Shown: positions 1 to 9,525, counted from the first letter of the stretch. The stretch: DNA of 64,000 nucleotides from Nocardia concava NBRC 100430 (GCF_000308815.1 NZ_BAFX01000010.1:21976-85975), one strand, 5' to 3'. Notes: generated from the sequence alone by a model not told the origin. A program made the numbers and translations.

Positions 1-3000
1 AGCAGCCGGATCGCGGAGTCGTGGGAGAGTTCGGCGGTCATGGCCGAGGGAGCGTCGGGATGGGCGGTGTAGGGCTCGAGGTGTTCGAGGTCGCGCCGGT
101 CGATGTCGGGGATCGGCAGGCCCAGGCGGAGACGTTCGTTCAGGATGCGTGCGGCCAGGCGCGGCAGCACCAGGTTCGCCGCGACCTTGGCGCCCTCCTC
201 CAGGCGCTGGTGCATGGTGTCGAGGTCGCCGCGCACGGCGGCCAGGCGCGCGCCGGTGCCGTATCCGGCCACCAGGAACTCGACCGCGCCGCCCTCGGGG
301 CCCGGCCCGTCGGTGAGGAGTTCCTCGGCCTCGATGAATTGTCCTTTCTCGTAGAGCAATTCGCCGAGCAGTGCGCTGGCCAGCCGGGTGGCCTGCGATT
401 GGCCGCCGGTACGCAGCGCCTGGATCAGGGCGGTGCGGAATCGGGTTTCGGCGGCGGCGATGTCGAGTTGTTCGTAGGCGGCGCTGCCCGCGATGCAGTC
501 GCAATAGACCGGGCCGAACGGGCCGCGCGCCCGGTCGCGGAAGGGCTCGATCCAGCGATGCCAGCGGTGCACTTCGGGGAAGTCGAAGCGGTACAGGGCC
601 GAGACCATGGCCACCACGGCCAGCGCGTGGGCCAGGAACGGGCGGGCCGAATCCCGGCCCCGGGCGAGCTCGGGGGCGAGTGTCACCGGCTGATCAGTGA
701 CCAATGACAGTGCGGCGCGGGCGAGTTCGATTTCGAATTCCAGATCCCGCGAGCCCTCCGGATCCCGGGAGCCACCGTCGCGGCGGACCGCGGCCTCGGC
801 GCGCTCCAGGTCGGCCACCGCGGCGGCCGGGCGCTGCACGGCCAGGTTCGCCCAGGCCAGGGACAGCAGCAGTTTGGGATTCGACGCCACCAGCGGAGCG
901 GGCAGTTTGGCGGCCAGGCCGAGCAGGGTCGCCGTGCGGGAGCGTTCCATGAGTTGTTCGGCGTGCTCGGCCACCAGCTCGCAGGCCTGCCGCGGATCGC
1001 CCGCGGCGAGCACGTGATCGATTGCCTCGCTGAGCATGTCGTGGTCGGTGAACCAGCGCGCGGCGGTCAGGTGCAGTTCCTCCAGCAGACCCGGATGCAG
1101 GCGGATGAGGCGGTCGCGCAGGAAGCCCGCGAACAGCGTGTGATAGCGGAACCAGCGCAGGTCGTCATCGATGCTGCGCAGGAAAAGATCTCGCTGCCGC
1201 ACCTGTTCGAGGAGGTCCTGGCCGTTGCTCACGCCGGTCAGGGCCTCGGCGAGGTCGCCGTTGACGCGTTCGGGAACCGATGTCCGCATGACGAATTCGA
1301 GCAGCTCCGGTTCGAGGGTGTCGACGACGTTCTCGAGCAGGTACTCGCCGATGGCGTAGTGGCGGCCCGAGATCTGATCGATGTAGGCGCCGGGATCCGT
1401 GCGGCCGCGCAGGGACATGGATGCCAGTTGCAGTGCGGCGGCCCAGCCTTCGGTCGATTCCCGCAGTCTCTCGACCTCGGTGGCCGCCAGGGTCAGCCCG
1501 CCGCTGTCGGCGAGGAATGCGGCGGTCTCCTCGTCGTCGAATCGCAGTGCGGACTCGTCGATCTCGACGAGCTCGTCGCGAACTCGCATGCGCCCCAGGG
1601 GAAGTCCGGTGCGGTTGCGGCTGGTGACGATGAGTCGCAGATGGTGGCAGCCGTGGTCGAGCAGGAATTCCATCGCGGCGATGCTGGCCGGGCTGGTGAC
1701 CCGGTGCCAGTCGTCGATCACCAGCGCCACCACCTCACCGGCGTGGTGTATCTCGTCGATGAGACCGGTCATGACCTGCCGTGCGGCATCGCTGGCATGT
1801 TCCTCGAGCAGCCGCTCCAGCTCCGCCGCCACGCCCGGATGGGCGTACCGGATCGCCTCCACCACATGCGACAGGAACCAGACGACATTGTCGTCGTCCT
1901 CGTCCACGCTCAACCACGCGACTCGAACACCCTCGGCGGCAACGGCATTCACCCATTCGACGGCGAGGGTGCTCTTGCCGAATCCGGCCGGGCCGTGAAT
2001 CAGCACCAATCGCCGGGTCTGACCGGCGCGCAGGCGGTCGAGCAGCCGGGCGCGCGGGACCGGCTGCCGCGGCGAGCTCGGCGGGCGAAATCGCGTGGAC
2101 AGCGCGGGCGCTCGGCTAGGCGGTGGCGCGATCGCGGATGGCACCGGTACCGGTGTCCCGCTCTCGGCCGGTAACGCCATCGAATCGACGGCCAGCCCAC
2201 TCGAGAACTGGATATTGCGCAACCGCTCCCCGAACTCCCGTGCCGTGGCGGGCCGGTCCGCGGGATCCTGCGCCATCGCCGCTTCCAGCGCGGTGCACAG
2301 CGGTGCGGGCACCCCGCGCGGGCGCAGGTCCGGCACCGGCTCGGAGGCGATCCGCACGAACTGCGCGAACAGCGACTCCCCGTCCCGCCGTTCGAAAGCG
2401 GCGTGTCCGGTGAGCAGGCAATACAGCGTCGCGCCCAGTCCATAGATGTCCGCGGCCGCGGTCGGCTCGTGGCCACGGAACACCTCGGGCGCGGTGAACG
2501 CCGGTGTCCCCGCGACCAGTCCGGCCCCGGTCTCCAAAGTCCCACCGATCCGGGCGATTCCGAAATCGCTCAACTGCGGCTCACCGTAATCCGACACCAA
2601 AATATTGGCCGGATTCACATCCCGATGCACGATCCCGTGCGCATGCGCGGCCGCCAACGCCCCCGCCATCTTCACCCCCACCGACAGCGCCTCCTGCCAC
2701 GGCAGCGGCCCGCGCTCTCGAATCCGCCCTTGCAACGACCCGAGCGCACAGAACGGCATCACCAGATACGGCCGCCCCGTGACGGTGATGTCGGCCGACA
2801 ACACCTGAACTATGTGCGGATGTCCCCCGAACCGAGCCAGCGCCCGCTGCTCCCGCAGAAACCGCGCCCGCTCCTCATCATTCGACTGCCCCTCGAGCAC
2901 CTTGACCGCGACCAGCCGCTCCAGCGAATGCTCGACACACCGATAAACGACCCCGAACCCACCCCGCCCGATCTCCCGCGCATCGTCGAACCCCGCCGCG

Positions 3001-3065
3001 GCCAACTCCGCGGCGACCCCTATCCGCAGGTCAGGCTGCGTCCCACCGGCGTCCGGCTCGCCCAT
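1..3065 (-). CDS. pknK: PknK-like Ser/Thr protein kinase with regulatory ATPase region (3' end cut by window edge)
   Basis: The reading frame runs from ATG at 3065 to the left edge without a stop, giving about 1021 residues. The N-terminus is a eukaryotic-type kinase: glycine loop GRGGFGVVYR (about 33-42), lysine in VAVKVL (K55), catalytic HRDVNPANI near 145 and DFG in LSDFGIAR. A MalT/LuxR-type NTPase follows, with P-loop GPAGFGKST near 360, and then a helical repeat region. This order (kinase plus STAND-type ATPase) is that of mycobacterial PknK, about 1100 residues, so roughly 80-100 C-terminal residues are missing here. PknK proteins are soluble kinases that adjust transcription and growth. 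It is divergent from the alpha/beta hydrolase at 3285, with a 219-bp shared promoter region. Confidence 0.85.
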   Translation of the reverse strand, partial: MGEPDAGGTQPDLRIGVAAELAAAGFDDAREIGRGGFGVVYRCVEHSLERLVAVKVLEGQSNDEERARFLREQRALARFGGHPHIVQVLSADITVTGRPYLVMPFCALGSLQGRIRERGPLPWQEALSVGVKMAGALAAAHAHGIVHRDVNPANILVSDYGEPQLSDFGIARIGGTLETGAGLVAGTPAFTAPEVFRGHEPTAAADIYGLGATLYCLLTGHAAFERRDGESLFAQFVRIASEPVPDLRPRGVPAPLCTALEAAMAQDPADRPATAREFGERLRNIQFSSGLAVDSMALPAESGTPVPVPSAIAPPPSRAPALSTRFRPPSSPRQPVPRARLLDRLRAGQTRRLVLIHGPAGFGKSTLAVEWVNAVAAEGVRVAWLSVDEDDDNVVWFLSHVVEAIRYAHPGVAAELERLLEEHASDAARQVMTGLIDEIHHAGEVVALVIDDWHRVTSPASIAAMEFLLDHGCHHLRLIVTSRNRTGLPLGRMRVRDELVEIDESALRFDDEETAAFLADSGGLTLAATEVERLRESTEGWAAALQLASMSLRGRTDPGAYIDQISGRHYAIGEYLLENVVDTLEPELLEFVMRTSVPERVNGDLAEALTGVSNGQDLLEQVRQRDLFLRSIDDDLRWFRYHTLFAGFLRDRLIRLHPGLLEELHLTAARWFTDHDMLSEAIDHVLAAGDPRQACELVAEHAEQLMERSRTATLLGLAAKLPAPLVASNPKLLLSLAWANLAVQRPAAAVADLERAEAAVRRDGGSRDPEGSRDLEFEIELARAALSLVTDQPVTLAPELARGRDSARPFLAHALAVVAMVSALYRFDFPEVHRWHRWIEPFRDRARGPFGPVYCDCIAGSAAYEQLDIAAAETRFRTALIQALRTGGQSQATRLASALLGELLYEKGQFIEAEELLTDGPGPEGGAVEFLVAGYGTGARLAAVRGDLDTMHQRLEEGAKVAANLVLPRLAARILNERLRLGLPIPDIDRRDLEHLEPYTAHPDAPSAMTAELSHDSAIRL

Positions 3066-3284
3066 CACCCATCCGCCTCACCTCTCCACGTGAGAATCGC
3101 CCCCGCCCTCCTGATCGTAACCACCGATACGCCCGCCGGACCCCGAGCAACATGGGCCCGAGGTCCACCACCTAGGTGGTATTCGACAACACCTTGGGCG
3201 GTGGGGTTCACTCCCCGGGCATCTGCTTTCGGGGGCGGCGCCGGCGAATAGTTGGTTCATCCTCGCCGAGCAATTGGAGCATCG
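3066..3284. promoter_or_regulatory. Divergent promoter region with a perfect 14-bp palindrome
   Basis: This 219-bp gap lies between the divergent pknK and hydrolase genes. It holds a perfect palindrome, ACCACCTAGGTGGT, at 3167-3180, which could be the operator of an unidentified dimeric repressor acting on one or both genes. No other ORF is convincing here. Confidence 0.4.
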
Positions 3285-4238
3285 ATGTCGACCGTGAGTA
3301 CTCTCGCCGCCGCCGGGCAGGCTCGCGTCGTGGTTCGGACCGACGACGGTGTGGCGCTCGAGGTTCGGACCTGCGGACCGCGGCATGCCGATCTGACTGT
3401 GGTCTTCGCGCACGGGCATTGCGGCCGCGGGGAGAGCTGGACACCGGTGCGCGACGACCTGCGGCGGCAGTACCCCGACGCCCGGATCGTCTCCTACGAC
3501 CACCGCGGCCACGGCGAATCCGCCCGCGCCGACCGCCGCACCTACACCCTCGAACAGCTAGCCGACGACCTGGGCGCGGTCCTCGACGCCGTGGCGCCCA
3601 CGGGCCCGGTCATTCTCGTCGGCCATTCGATGGGCGGCATGAGCGTACTGACCTACGTCAGCCGCAACCCCCACCAGATCGGCACCCGCGTCGTCGGCGT
3701 CGGCCTCATCGCCACCGCCGCGAGCAGCCTCACCGAGGCGGGCCTCGGCCGCTTCCTCCGCCACCCGGTCATCTCGCTGTTCCAAACCGCCGTGCGCCAC
3801 GCCCCCGGTTTCATGCACTACGCGAAACTCCTGGCGGGCAAGGCATTGGCACCGACCATCCGCAAGGCCCAGCGCGGCGATCGCCCGGTCGCCGCTCGCT
3901 GGCTGACCCTCGCGAACGCAATCCACAACCAAACCCCCATCGTCACCATGGCCGCCTTCCTCCACGCCTTCACCACCTACGACCGAACCGACGCCCTCGC
4001 CTTCCTCTCCCGAATCCCCACCCTCATCCTCTGCGGCTCCTCCGATTCCCTGACTCCCCCTTCCCATTCCATCGCCATGGCCGCCGCCATCGACTACTCC
4101 GACCTCGTCCTGATCCCCAACGCCGGCCACTCCCTGATCCTCGACCACCCCACCCACGTCGCCACCGCCCTCACCCGCCTCATCACCCGCGCCCACCGGC
4201 CTCGAACCAATCCCGCCCGGCTCGCGGTGGTCGCCTAA
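3285..4238 (+). CDS. Alpha/beta hydrolase
   Basis: A 317-residue alpha/beta-hydrolase-fold protein. The nucleophile elbow is GHSMGG, the acid probably lies near the ILCGSSDSLTP segment, and the catalytic histidine is in NAGHSLIL near the C-terminus. An oxyanion-type HGHC motif is near residue 45. The start is ATG 3285 with GGAG upstream; a TTG 33 bp earlier is less likely. No signal peptide is evident, so it is probably cytosolic. The substrate (ester, lactone or epoxide) cannot be told from the sequence. The gene is single, divergent from pknK and convergent with the P450 gene. Confidence 0.75.
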   Translation: MSTVSTLAAAGQARVVVRTDDGVALEVRTCGPRHADLTVVFAHGHCGRGESWTPVRDDLRRQYPDARIVSYDHRGHGESARADRRTYTLEQLADDLGAVLDAVAPTGPVILVGHSMGGMSVLTYVSRNPHQIGTRVVGVGLIATAASSLTEAGLGRFLRHPVISLFQTAVRHAPGFMHYAKLLAGKALAPTIRKAQRGDRPVAARWLTLANAIHNQTPIVTMAAFLHAFTTYDRTDALAFLSRIPTLILCGSSDSLTPPSHSIAMAAAIDYSDLVLIPNAGHSLILDHPTHVATALTRLITRAHRPRTNPARLAVVA

Positions 4239-4290
4239 CCGCGCGGTGGTGGGCCGGTGCCGCGCTCGCGGTAGCGGTCACCGGATGGGC

Positions 4291-5505
4291 TCACGGCTCC
4301 GGCAGGGGTGGGGATGGGGTGAACTGGACGGGGAGGGCGGTGAGGGCTCGGTGGAATGGGCCTGGGCGCCAGGAGAGTTCGGTGGGGGCCAGGTGGATTT
4401 CGGGGAGGGCGTCGAGGAGTTGGTCGAGGGCTTCCTGGGCGATGAGGTAGGCCATGGAGCGGGCGGGGCAGATGTGGGGGCCGGCGCCCCAGGCGAGGTG
4501 CGCTCGGTTGCCGGTGAATTGGCCGGGGCGGATGGCGGGGTCGTTGTTGCAGGCCGCCATGCTGATCACTACCGGGCGGTGGGCGGGGAGCCAGGAGTCT
4601 TCCATGAAGACGTCTCGGGGCGGGAAGCTGATGCAGAAGTTGGCCATCGGCGGGTCGTCGAAGAGGACTTCGTCGAGGGCGTCGCGGGTGGACAGGCTGC
4701 CGCCGAGGGCGCTACCGCCGAAGCGGTCGTCGGTCAGAAGTAGCAGTAGGGCGTTGACGATCAGATTCTGTTGCGGCTCGATGCCCGCGCCGTAGAGGGT
4801 GGCCAACTGGTGCACCATTTCGACATCGCTGAGTCCGGCCGGGTGGGTGACCATGCGGGTGGTGACGTCGTCGCCGGGGTGGGCTCGCTTGTGCTGGGTC
4901 AGTCGCAGCAGGGCGTCGGTGAGCAGTTTGTTGCCGCGGTCCGCGCCGACGCCCTCGAAAATGGCTCGGAAACCCTCGGCCGCCTGTGCCGCGATCTCGA
5001 CCGGGCAGCCGAGCAGCTGATTGAGCACCTGGAAGGCCAGCGGAAACGCGTAGTCGCGCACCAGATCCGCCGAGCCGGCGGTGCAGAACCCATTGATCAG
5101 CGAGACCGCGACCCGCGCCACCGTGCCCTGCAACCGGTACTGGTCGATGCCGGTCAGCCCGGCGGTATTGGTTCGCCGATACCGGTCGTGGTCGGCCCCG
5201 GCGCTGCGCAGGGCGTTGGGCCGCCACTGCATCATGGGCAGCACGGGGCAGTCGGACGGGATCCCGGCCTGCCAGGTCCGCGGATCGGCGGGGAAGCGTT
5301 CGGGATCGTTGAGAATCCTTACCGCCGTGCGATATCCGAGCACCAGGGTGGCGGGCACGCCCGGCGCGAGATCCACCGGGGCCAGGGCACCATATTTCGC
5401 GCGCAGTTCGCGGTAGACCCGGTGCGGGTCGGCCGCGAACTCGGGGGTGTAGAGGGGAACACGGGACTCGACCGTCCCCTGGGTGGTCGTCGCTGACTCT
5501 GACAT
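4291..5505 (-). CDS. Cytochrome P450 lacking the ExxR arginine (CYP157-like)
   Basis: A 404-residue P450-like protein. The heme-ligand loop reads AHLAWGAGPHICPARSMA, with the thiolate Cys near 346. The I-helix motif reads AGIEPQ (about 240-245), with proline where threonine normally aids oxygen activation. The K-helix reads DEVLF (E near 279), so the normally invariant ExxR arginine is phenylalanine. Loss of ExxR is established for the Streptomyces CYP157 family, and the N-terminal region (CPVLPMMQWRPNALR) resembles those proteins by recollection. CYP157 genes usually sit in conservons; none is seen here. A GTG at 5514 is an alternative start. No ferredoxin gene is adjacent. Confidence 0.8.
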   Translation of the reverse strand: MSESATTTQGTVESRVPLYTPEFAADPHRVYRELRAKYGALAPVDLAPGVPATLVLGYRTAVRILNDPERFPADPRTWQAGIPSDCPVLPMMQWRPNALRSAGADHDRYRRTNTAGLTGIDQYRLQGTVARVAVSLINGFCTAGSADLVRDYAFPLAFQVLNQLLGCPVEIAAQAAEGFRAIFEGVGADRGNKLLTDALLRLTQHKRAHPGDDVTTRMVTHPAGLSDVEMVHQLATLYGAGIEPQQNLIVNALLLLLTDDRFGGSALGGSLSTRDALDEVLFDDPPMANFCISFPPRDVFMEDSWLPAHRPVVISMAACNNDPAIRPGQFTGNRAHLAWGAGPHICPARSMAYLIAQEALDQLLDALPEIHLAPTELSWRPGPFHRALTALPVQFTPSPPLPEP

Positions 5506-5626
5506 CCAACTCACTCACGCGGTACCCAACACTCCACCGCCGCCGAACACCGCAGACCCCGGACGCGTGGACGGTCACGCTACCGGCATTACGACTGCCG
5601 CGCAGCGGTTTACGGACGGTTGGCGG

Positions 5627-6424
5627 TCAGCCGCTGACGTGGGCGGTGTTGTCGAGCCAGTGCTGGGCGAGAGCGGGGTCGCCGTCGACGGTGATGTCGG
5701 TGGCTTCGGTGAGCGGGAGGCGCCGGGTCAAGGTCAGCAGCAGCGATTGTGCTGGGCCGCTTACCATTACGTCGGCGGCGTGGGTTCCGGGCTGCCAGGT
5801 CACCCCGTCGGATCGGCGTTCGACGAACCAGGCCCCTGTCTCATCGGCGATGTCGGTGGCCAGCCACTGCAACGTCTGTCCGGTGCCCCGCAGGGCGTGA
5901 GCGGACTCGGGCCGCTGCATCTCCCAGGTGGGTGCGGTGAGCATCGCGAGGTGGTTGGTGATGAGCGCGGCGGCGACATCCGAGTCAATGTCAACCGGTC
6001 GGTTCGCCGCCGCGGCAGCATCGAACCCGTGGACGACCGCCTCGTTGAGCATGCTGGACAACCAGAAACGAGTCCCGGACCGCCCGTCGGCGGCAGGGTT
6101 GAACACCGGCGCGTCGAACGCGTCATCGGAGCACGCGTCGGCGACCCGCTGCGCGGACTCCGCCAGCCACGCCTCCCAATCGCTCGGATCGGCGGGAAGC
6201 GCGGCCATCTCCATAGGCAACTGGGTCGGGTCGGAGATGCGCCGCTCGATGATTTCCGCGACCCAGTTCTGGGTCTGGCCGACATGCTCGACCAGCTCGC
6301 GGACCGTCCACTTCGGCGCGGTCGGCACGGCGGCGTGGGGTCCGGCCGCGGCGGCTGATTCCGCCAGGCGTCGGGTGTGTTCGATGATCGCTCGGCGCCC
6401 GCGTTCGGTGTTCAAATCGGTCAT
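5627..6424 (-). CDS. Maleylpyruvate isomerase family (MDMPI/DinB-like) mycothiol-type enzyme
   Basis: A 265-residue protein with the MDMPI N-terminal helical-bundle fold typical of actinobacterial mycothiol-dependent enzymes. Likely metal ligands are H47 (ELVEHVGQ), E128 and H132 (LNEAVVHGFD), matching the His-Glu-His triad of the family. The C-terminal half looks like the MDMPI C domain. The start is ATG 6424, preceded by GAAAGGG; an in-frame start 60 bp upstream lacks this. The substrate is unknown. It is divergent from the PepSY lipoprotein gene. Confidence 0.75.
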   Translation of the reverse strand: MTDLNTERGRRAIIEHTRRLAESAAAAGPHAAVPTAPKWTVRELVEHVGQTQNWVAEIIERRISDPTQLPMEMAALPADPSDWEAWLAESAQRVADACSDDAFDAPVFNPAADGRSGTRFWLSSMLNEAVVHGFDAAAAANRPVDIDSDVAAALITNHLAMLTAPTWEMQRPESAHALRGTGQTLQWLATDIADETGAWFVERRSDGVTWQPGTHAADVMVSGPAQSLLLTLTRRLPLTEATDITVDGDPALAQHWLDNTAHVSG

Positions 6425-6502
6425 CGGAGAACCCTTTCGGAGTTGGTTGTGCCCGTTATGACCGACCGGGCCGGTCGAATTCATCGGCGAAGCTGAAGGT
6501 GT

Positions 6503-6529
6503 CTTCAGACTTCTTCAGGGATGGTTCAG
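6503..6529 (+). promoter_or_regulatory. Three TTCAG direct repeats, likely response-regulator site
   Basis: CTTCAG (6503), CTTCAG (6513) and GTTCAG (6524) recur every 10-11 bp upstream of the PepSY lipoprotein gene. Head-to-tail repeats at one helical turn are typical of OmpR/PhoB-family binding sites, and such a regulator is encoded at 7463. Autoregulation is inferred. Confidence 0.45.
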
Positions 6530-6604
6530 GCGGCGGCGAGATCGTTCGAGGCATCGGCAGATCCGGAACCGGAACTGCCCGCCGGAACGATGAAGGAGTA
6601 TCGG

Positions 6605-7402
6605 ATGAACCGCCCACTGTTCTCGTCGAATCGCCGTGCCATCGCGGCCGCGGCCCTGGTCGGAGGGCTCGCCATGGGATCGATGGCGTGCAGCGCCGCC
6701 ACGGACACCGGGGTGGACGTGAAGCGCGTGGCCGCGACCGCCACGCAGGTCACCGGCGAGAACCCGAGCGTTCCCGTCGAGACGGGCGGTCCGGCGGTCT
6801 CCTGGGCGGTAGCCGCCGCCACGGCCGAGCGGTCGATTCCCGGCGGAGTGGTCACCGATGTGGAATTGGAAGGCGGTGCATGGGAGGTCGATGTGATGAC
6901 CCCGGAGCCGCGGGTGCACAACGTCTCTGTCGATGCCGCCACCGGAGCGCTGCTCGGCAGCCGCGCCGACCGCATGCCCGACCAGGCCCGTTCCTATCTG
7001 CAGATCCCGCTGGGCAAGCTGGCGGCGGCCACGGTCGCCCGCGCGGATGCCGCGAACATCGCGCTCGGCGCCGTCGATCGCGGGTATGTCCGCGAGGTGT
7101 CGATCCAGGGCACCGAGAACCGCCCGGTGTGGCGAATCGAAATCGCCGACGGCACAACGCGACACGAGATCGACGTCGATGCGCGGTCGGCTGCCGTGGT
7201 TCGCCACGACACCGAGCGCGAGGAGGACCGCGGTCGCGGCGATTACCGTCGCGACAACGACCGAGGCCGTGGCGACACCCGTCGCGATGTGGCCGCCGAG
7301 CGCCGCGATCCCGCGATTTCCGACTGGCCCGAGCGTGTTCGCGAGCGTTCCCACGATTTCGGCCGCGATCACTACGACTGGTCGGTGCACGTGCCGCGGT
7401 AA
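6605..7402 (+). CDS. PepSY-domain exported lipoprotein candidate
   Basis: A 265-residue protein starting at ATG 6605, with GAAGGAG 6-10 nt upstream. A signal peptide ends in GSMAC near residue 29; the Cys may be lipidated, although the lipobox is imperfect (Ser at -3). Two PepSY-like units follow (about 60-115 and 130-205), and a charged Arg/Asp-rich tail from about 210 contains RGDYRRDNDRGRGD. PepSY proteins are extracytoplasmic and often sit beside two-component systems as sensing or inhibitory partners. The OmpR-type regulator starts 60 bp downstream, so they probably form one unit. Confidence 0.7.
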   Translation: MNRPLFSSNRRAIAAAALVGGLAMGSMACSAATDTGVDVKRVAATATQVTGENPSVPVETGGPAVSWAVAAATAERSIPGGVVTDVELEGGAWEVDVMTPEPRVHNVSVDAATGALLGSRADRMPDQARSYLQIPLGKLAAATVARADAANIALGAVDRGYVREVSIQGTENRPVWRIEIADGTTRHEIDVDARSAAVVRHDTEREEDRGRGDYRRDNDRGRGDTRRDVAAERRDPAISDWPERVRERSHDFGRDHYDWSVHVPR

Positions 7403-7462
7403 TCGACCATCGGGACAAATGCCCCATGACAACGGGTCTCGCGCCTTCCTAGGGTCAACAGG

Positions 7463-8161
7463 ATGAGCCGCATCCTGATCGTCGAGGACGAGGTCTCCCT
7501 GACCAAGGTGCTGCGCCGCGGCTTCGAGGCGGAGGGCCTGCGCGTCGACATCGCCCACGACGGGAACGAGGGTTTGCGGCTCGCGCTCGAGCGGGAATAC
7601 GACGCCATCATCCTCGATGTGATGCTGCCGGGTATGGACGGGCATCGGGTCTGTTCGATGATCCGGGCCGCGGAGCTGTGGACCCCGATCCTCATGCTGA
7701 CGGCCAAGGACGGCGAGTACGACGTCGCCGAGGGCTTGGACACCGGCGCCGACGACTACCTGACCAAACCGTTCTCCTATCTGATCCTGCAGGCCCGGCT
7801 GCGCGCCCTGCTGCGGCGCGGCAGCCAGGGCCGAGCCGACACGGTCCGGGTCGGCGATCTGGCCCTGCTGCCCGAATCCCGGCGATGCACCCGCCTGGGC
7901 ACCGAGATTCCGCTGACCGCAAAGGAATTCGACCTGCTGGCCGCACTGGCCCGCAGTCCCGGTATCACCGTATCGAAAGCCGCTCTGCTCGAAGAGGTTT
8001 GGGATCTGCCCGGCGACGGCGACCCCAATGTGGTGGAGGTGCACGTCAGCGCGCTGCGCCGCAAGATCGACCAGCCCTTCGCCGACCGCGCCCGCAAACT
8101 CCTGCACACCTCACGCGGCCTGGGCTACCGGCTGGTGCCCGCCGAGGCCGATTCCGCGTGA
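7463..8161 (+). CDS. OmpR-family response regulator
   Basis: A 232-residue protein. The receiver domain (1-115) has the acidic pocket VEDE, the phosphoacceptor Asp in ILDVMLPGMDG and the Lys in YLTKPF. The C-terminal winged helix carries LTAKEFDLL and the recognition region VVEVHVSALRRKI. Its stop overlaps the GTG of the histidine kinase (GTGA), indicating translational coupling. It probably controls the adjoining PepSY gene and possibly the surface-protein/sortase pair downstream. Confidence 0.9.
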   Translation: MSRILIVEDEVSLTKVLRRGFEAEGLRVDIAHDGNEGLRLALEREYDAIILDVMLPGMDGHRVCSMIRAAELWTPILMLTAKDGEYDVAEGLDTGADDYLTKPFSYLILQARLRALLRRGSQGRADTVRVGDLALLPESRRCTRLGTEIPLTAKEFDLLAALARSPGITVSKAALLEEVWDLPGDGDPNVVEVHVSALRRKIDQPFADRARKLLHTSRGLGYRLVPAEADSA

Positions 8162-9525
8162 GCCCGCGCCGATTTCCGCACGCCTCGGTCCGGGTCAAGA
8201 CGACGGCGGGCGCGCTGGCGATCGTGACCGTCGCCCTGCTGGCCGCCGGCGCGGGCCTGCTCGAGGTGACCCGGCACGGCCTGGTCGCCTCGGCCGAGCG
8301 GACCGCGACGATCCGCGCCCAAGCCGTCGCCCGGGCCGCGGCGGACGGCACGCTCACGCAGCGCCTGGCCATCCCCGAAGGCGAGGACAGCCTGCTGCAG
8401 GTGGTCGCCGACGATGGGCGCATTCTCGCCGCCAGCCACAATCTCACCGCGCAGCCGCCCATCGCCGCCTTCGAACCCGCGCCCGATCATCCGACCGCGG
8501 CACGCGATATTCGGGCGAACACCGACGGGCAGGACCATCTCTATCGACTGGTCGCGGTCCGCACGACCGCGTACGGCACCCCGGCGACGGTGTACGCGGG
8601 CACCTCGCTGGAAACCGCCGAGCACGCCGAGCGGCTGATCCGCCACTCGATGATCCCCGGCATCCCGGTGCTGCTCGCCCTGGTCGGCGCGGTCACCTGG
8701 ACCGCCACCGCCCGCGCACTGCGCCCGGTGGAGGCCATCCGCGCCGAGGTCGCCGAGATCACCGAACACGATCTGGGCCGCCGGGTTCCGGTGCCCGCCT
8801 CGCGCGATGAGATCGCCCGGCTGTCGGTCACCGTGAACGACACTCTCGATCGCCTCGAGCACTCCATGGACCGGCAGCGGCGCTTCGTCGCCGACGCCTC
8901 CCACGAATTGCGCAACCCCATCGCCGCCCTGCGCGCCCACGTCGAGCTGGCGATCGCGCACCCGGAATTGCTGGACGGCCCCGATCTGCTCGGCGATGTG
9001 CTGCGGGTCCAGGAGCTCGCCGATGACCTGCTGCTGCTCGCCCGCCTGGACGCCGGGCAGCGATCCGACCGGGTCACCCTGGATCTGACCGTCCTCACCG
9101 CCGACACCCTGCGCGCGCGTCCCAACGGCCGGGTGCCCGTCACCTTCGACGCGCCTGCACCGATTCCGGTGCGCGGCAACCGCAATCAGCTCGCCCGCAT
9201 CCTCGAAAACCTCCTCGACAATGCCCAACGGCACGCCGAATCCCGAATCACGGTGACCGCCAGCACTATCGGCGATACCGCCGTACTCGAGGTATGCGAC
9301 GACGGGTCCGGAATCCCCGAACCCGACCGTGACCGCGTCTTCACCCGCTTCACCCGCCTCGACGAGTCCCGCAGCCGCGACGCGGGCGGCACCGGGCTCG
9401 GACTCGCCATCGCCCGCGATATCGCCACCGCCCACCACGGCACCCTCACCGCCCGCGAGCCGCGCTCCCGCGGGGCACGACTGGTCCTCACTCTCCCCTC
9501 CGACTGCGTCACACAGGGGGCGTGA
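8158..9525 (+). CDS. Membrane sensor histidine kinase
   Basis: A 455-residue kinase starting at GTG 8158, overlapping the regulator stop. TM1 is near 15-35, followed by an extracytoplasmic domain of about 130 residues, TM2 near 165-185 and a HAMP segment. The HisKA H-box is FVADASHELRNPIAALRAH, then the N-box ENLLDNAQRHA, G1 DDGSGIP and G2 GGTGLGLAIA. It autophosphorylates and passes phosphate to the partner at 7463. The signal is unknown; the PepSY lipoprotein made from the same locus could interact with the sensor domain. Confidence 0.9.
   Translation: MSPRRFPHASVRVKTTAGALAIVTVALLAAGAGLLEVTRHGLVASAERTATIRAQAVARAAADGTLTQRLAIPEGEDSLLQVVADDGRILAASHNLTAQPPIAAFEPAPDHPTAARDIRANTDGQDHLYRLVAVRTTAYGTPATVYAGTSLETAEHAERLIRHSMIPGIPVLLALVGAVTWTATARALRPVEAIRAEVAEITEHDLGRRVPVPASRDEIARLSVTVNDTLDRLEHSMDRQRRFVADASHELRNPIAALRAHVELAIAHPELLDGPDLLGDVLRVQELADDLLLLARLDAGQRSDRVTLDLTVLTADTLRARPNGRVPVTFDAPAPIPVRGNRNQLARILENLLDNAQRHAESRITVTASTIGDTAVLEVCDDGSGIPEPDRDRVFTRFTRLDESRSRDAGGTGLGLAIARDIATAHHGTLTAREPRSRGARLVLTLPSDCVTQGA

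Noticed and set aside
4239..4290. Short palindrome ACCGCGCGGT after the hydrolase as a terminator
   Set aside because: Only a 5-bp arm without a loop; too weak to call.
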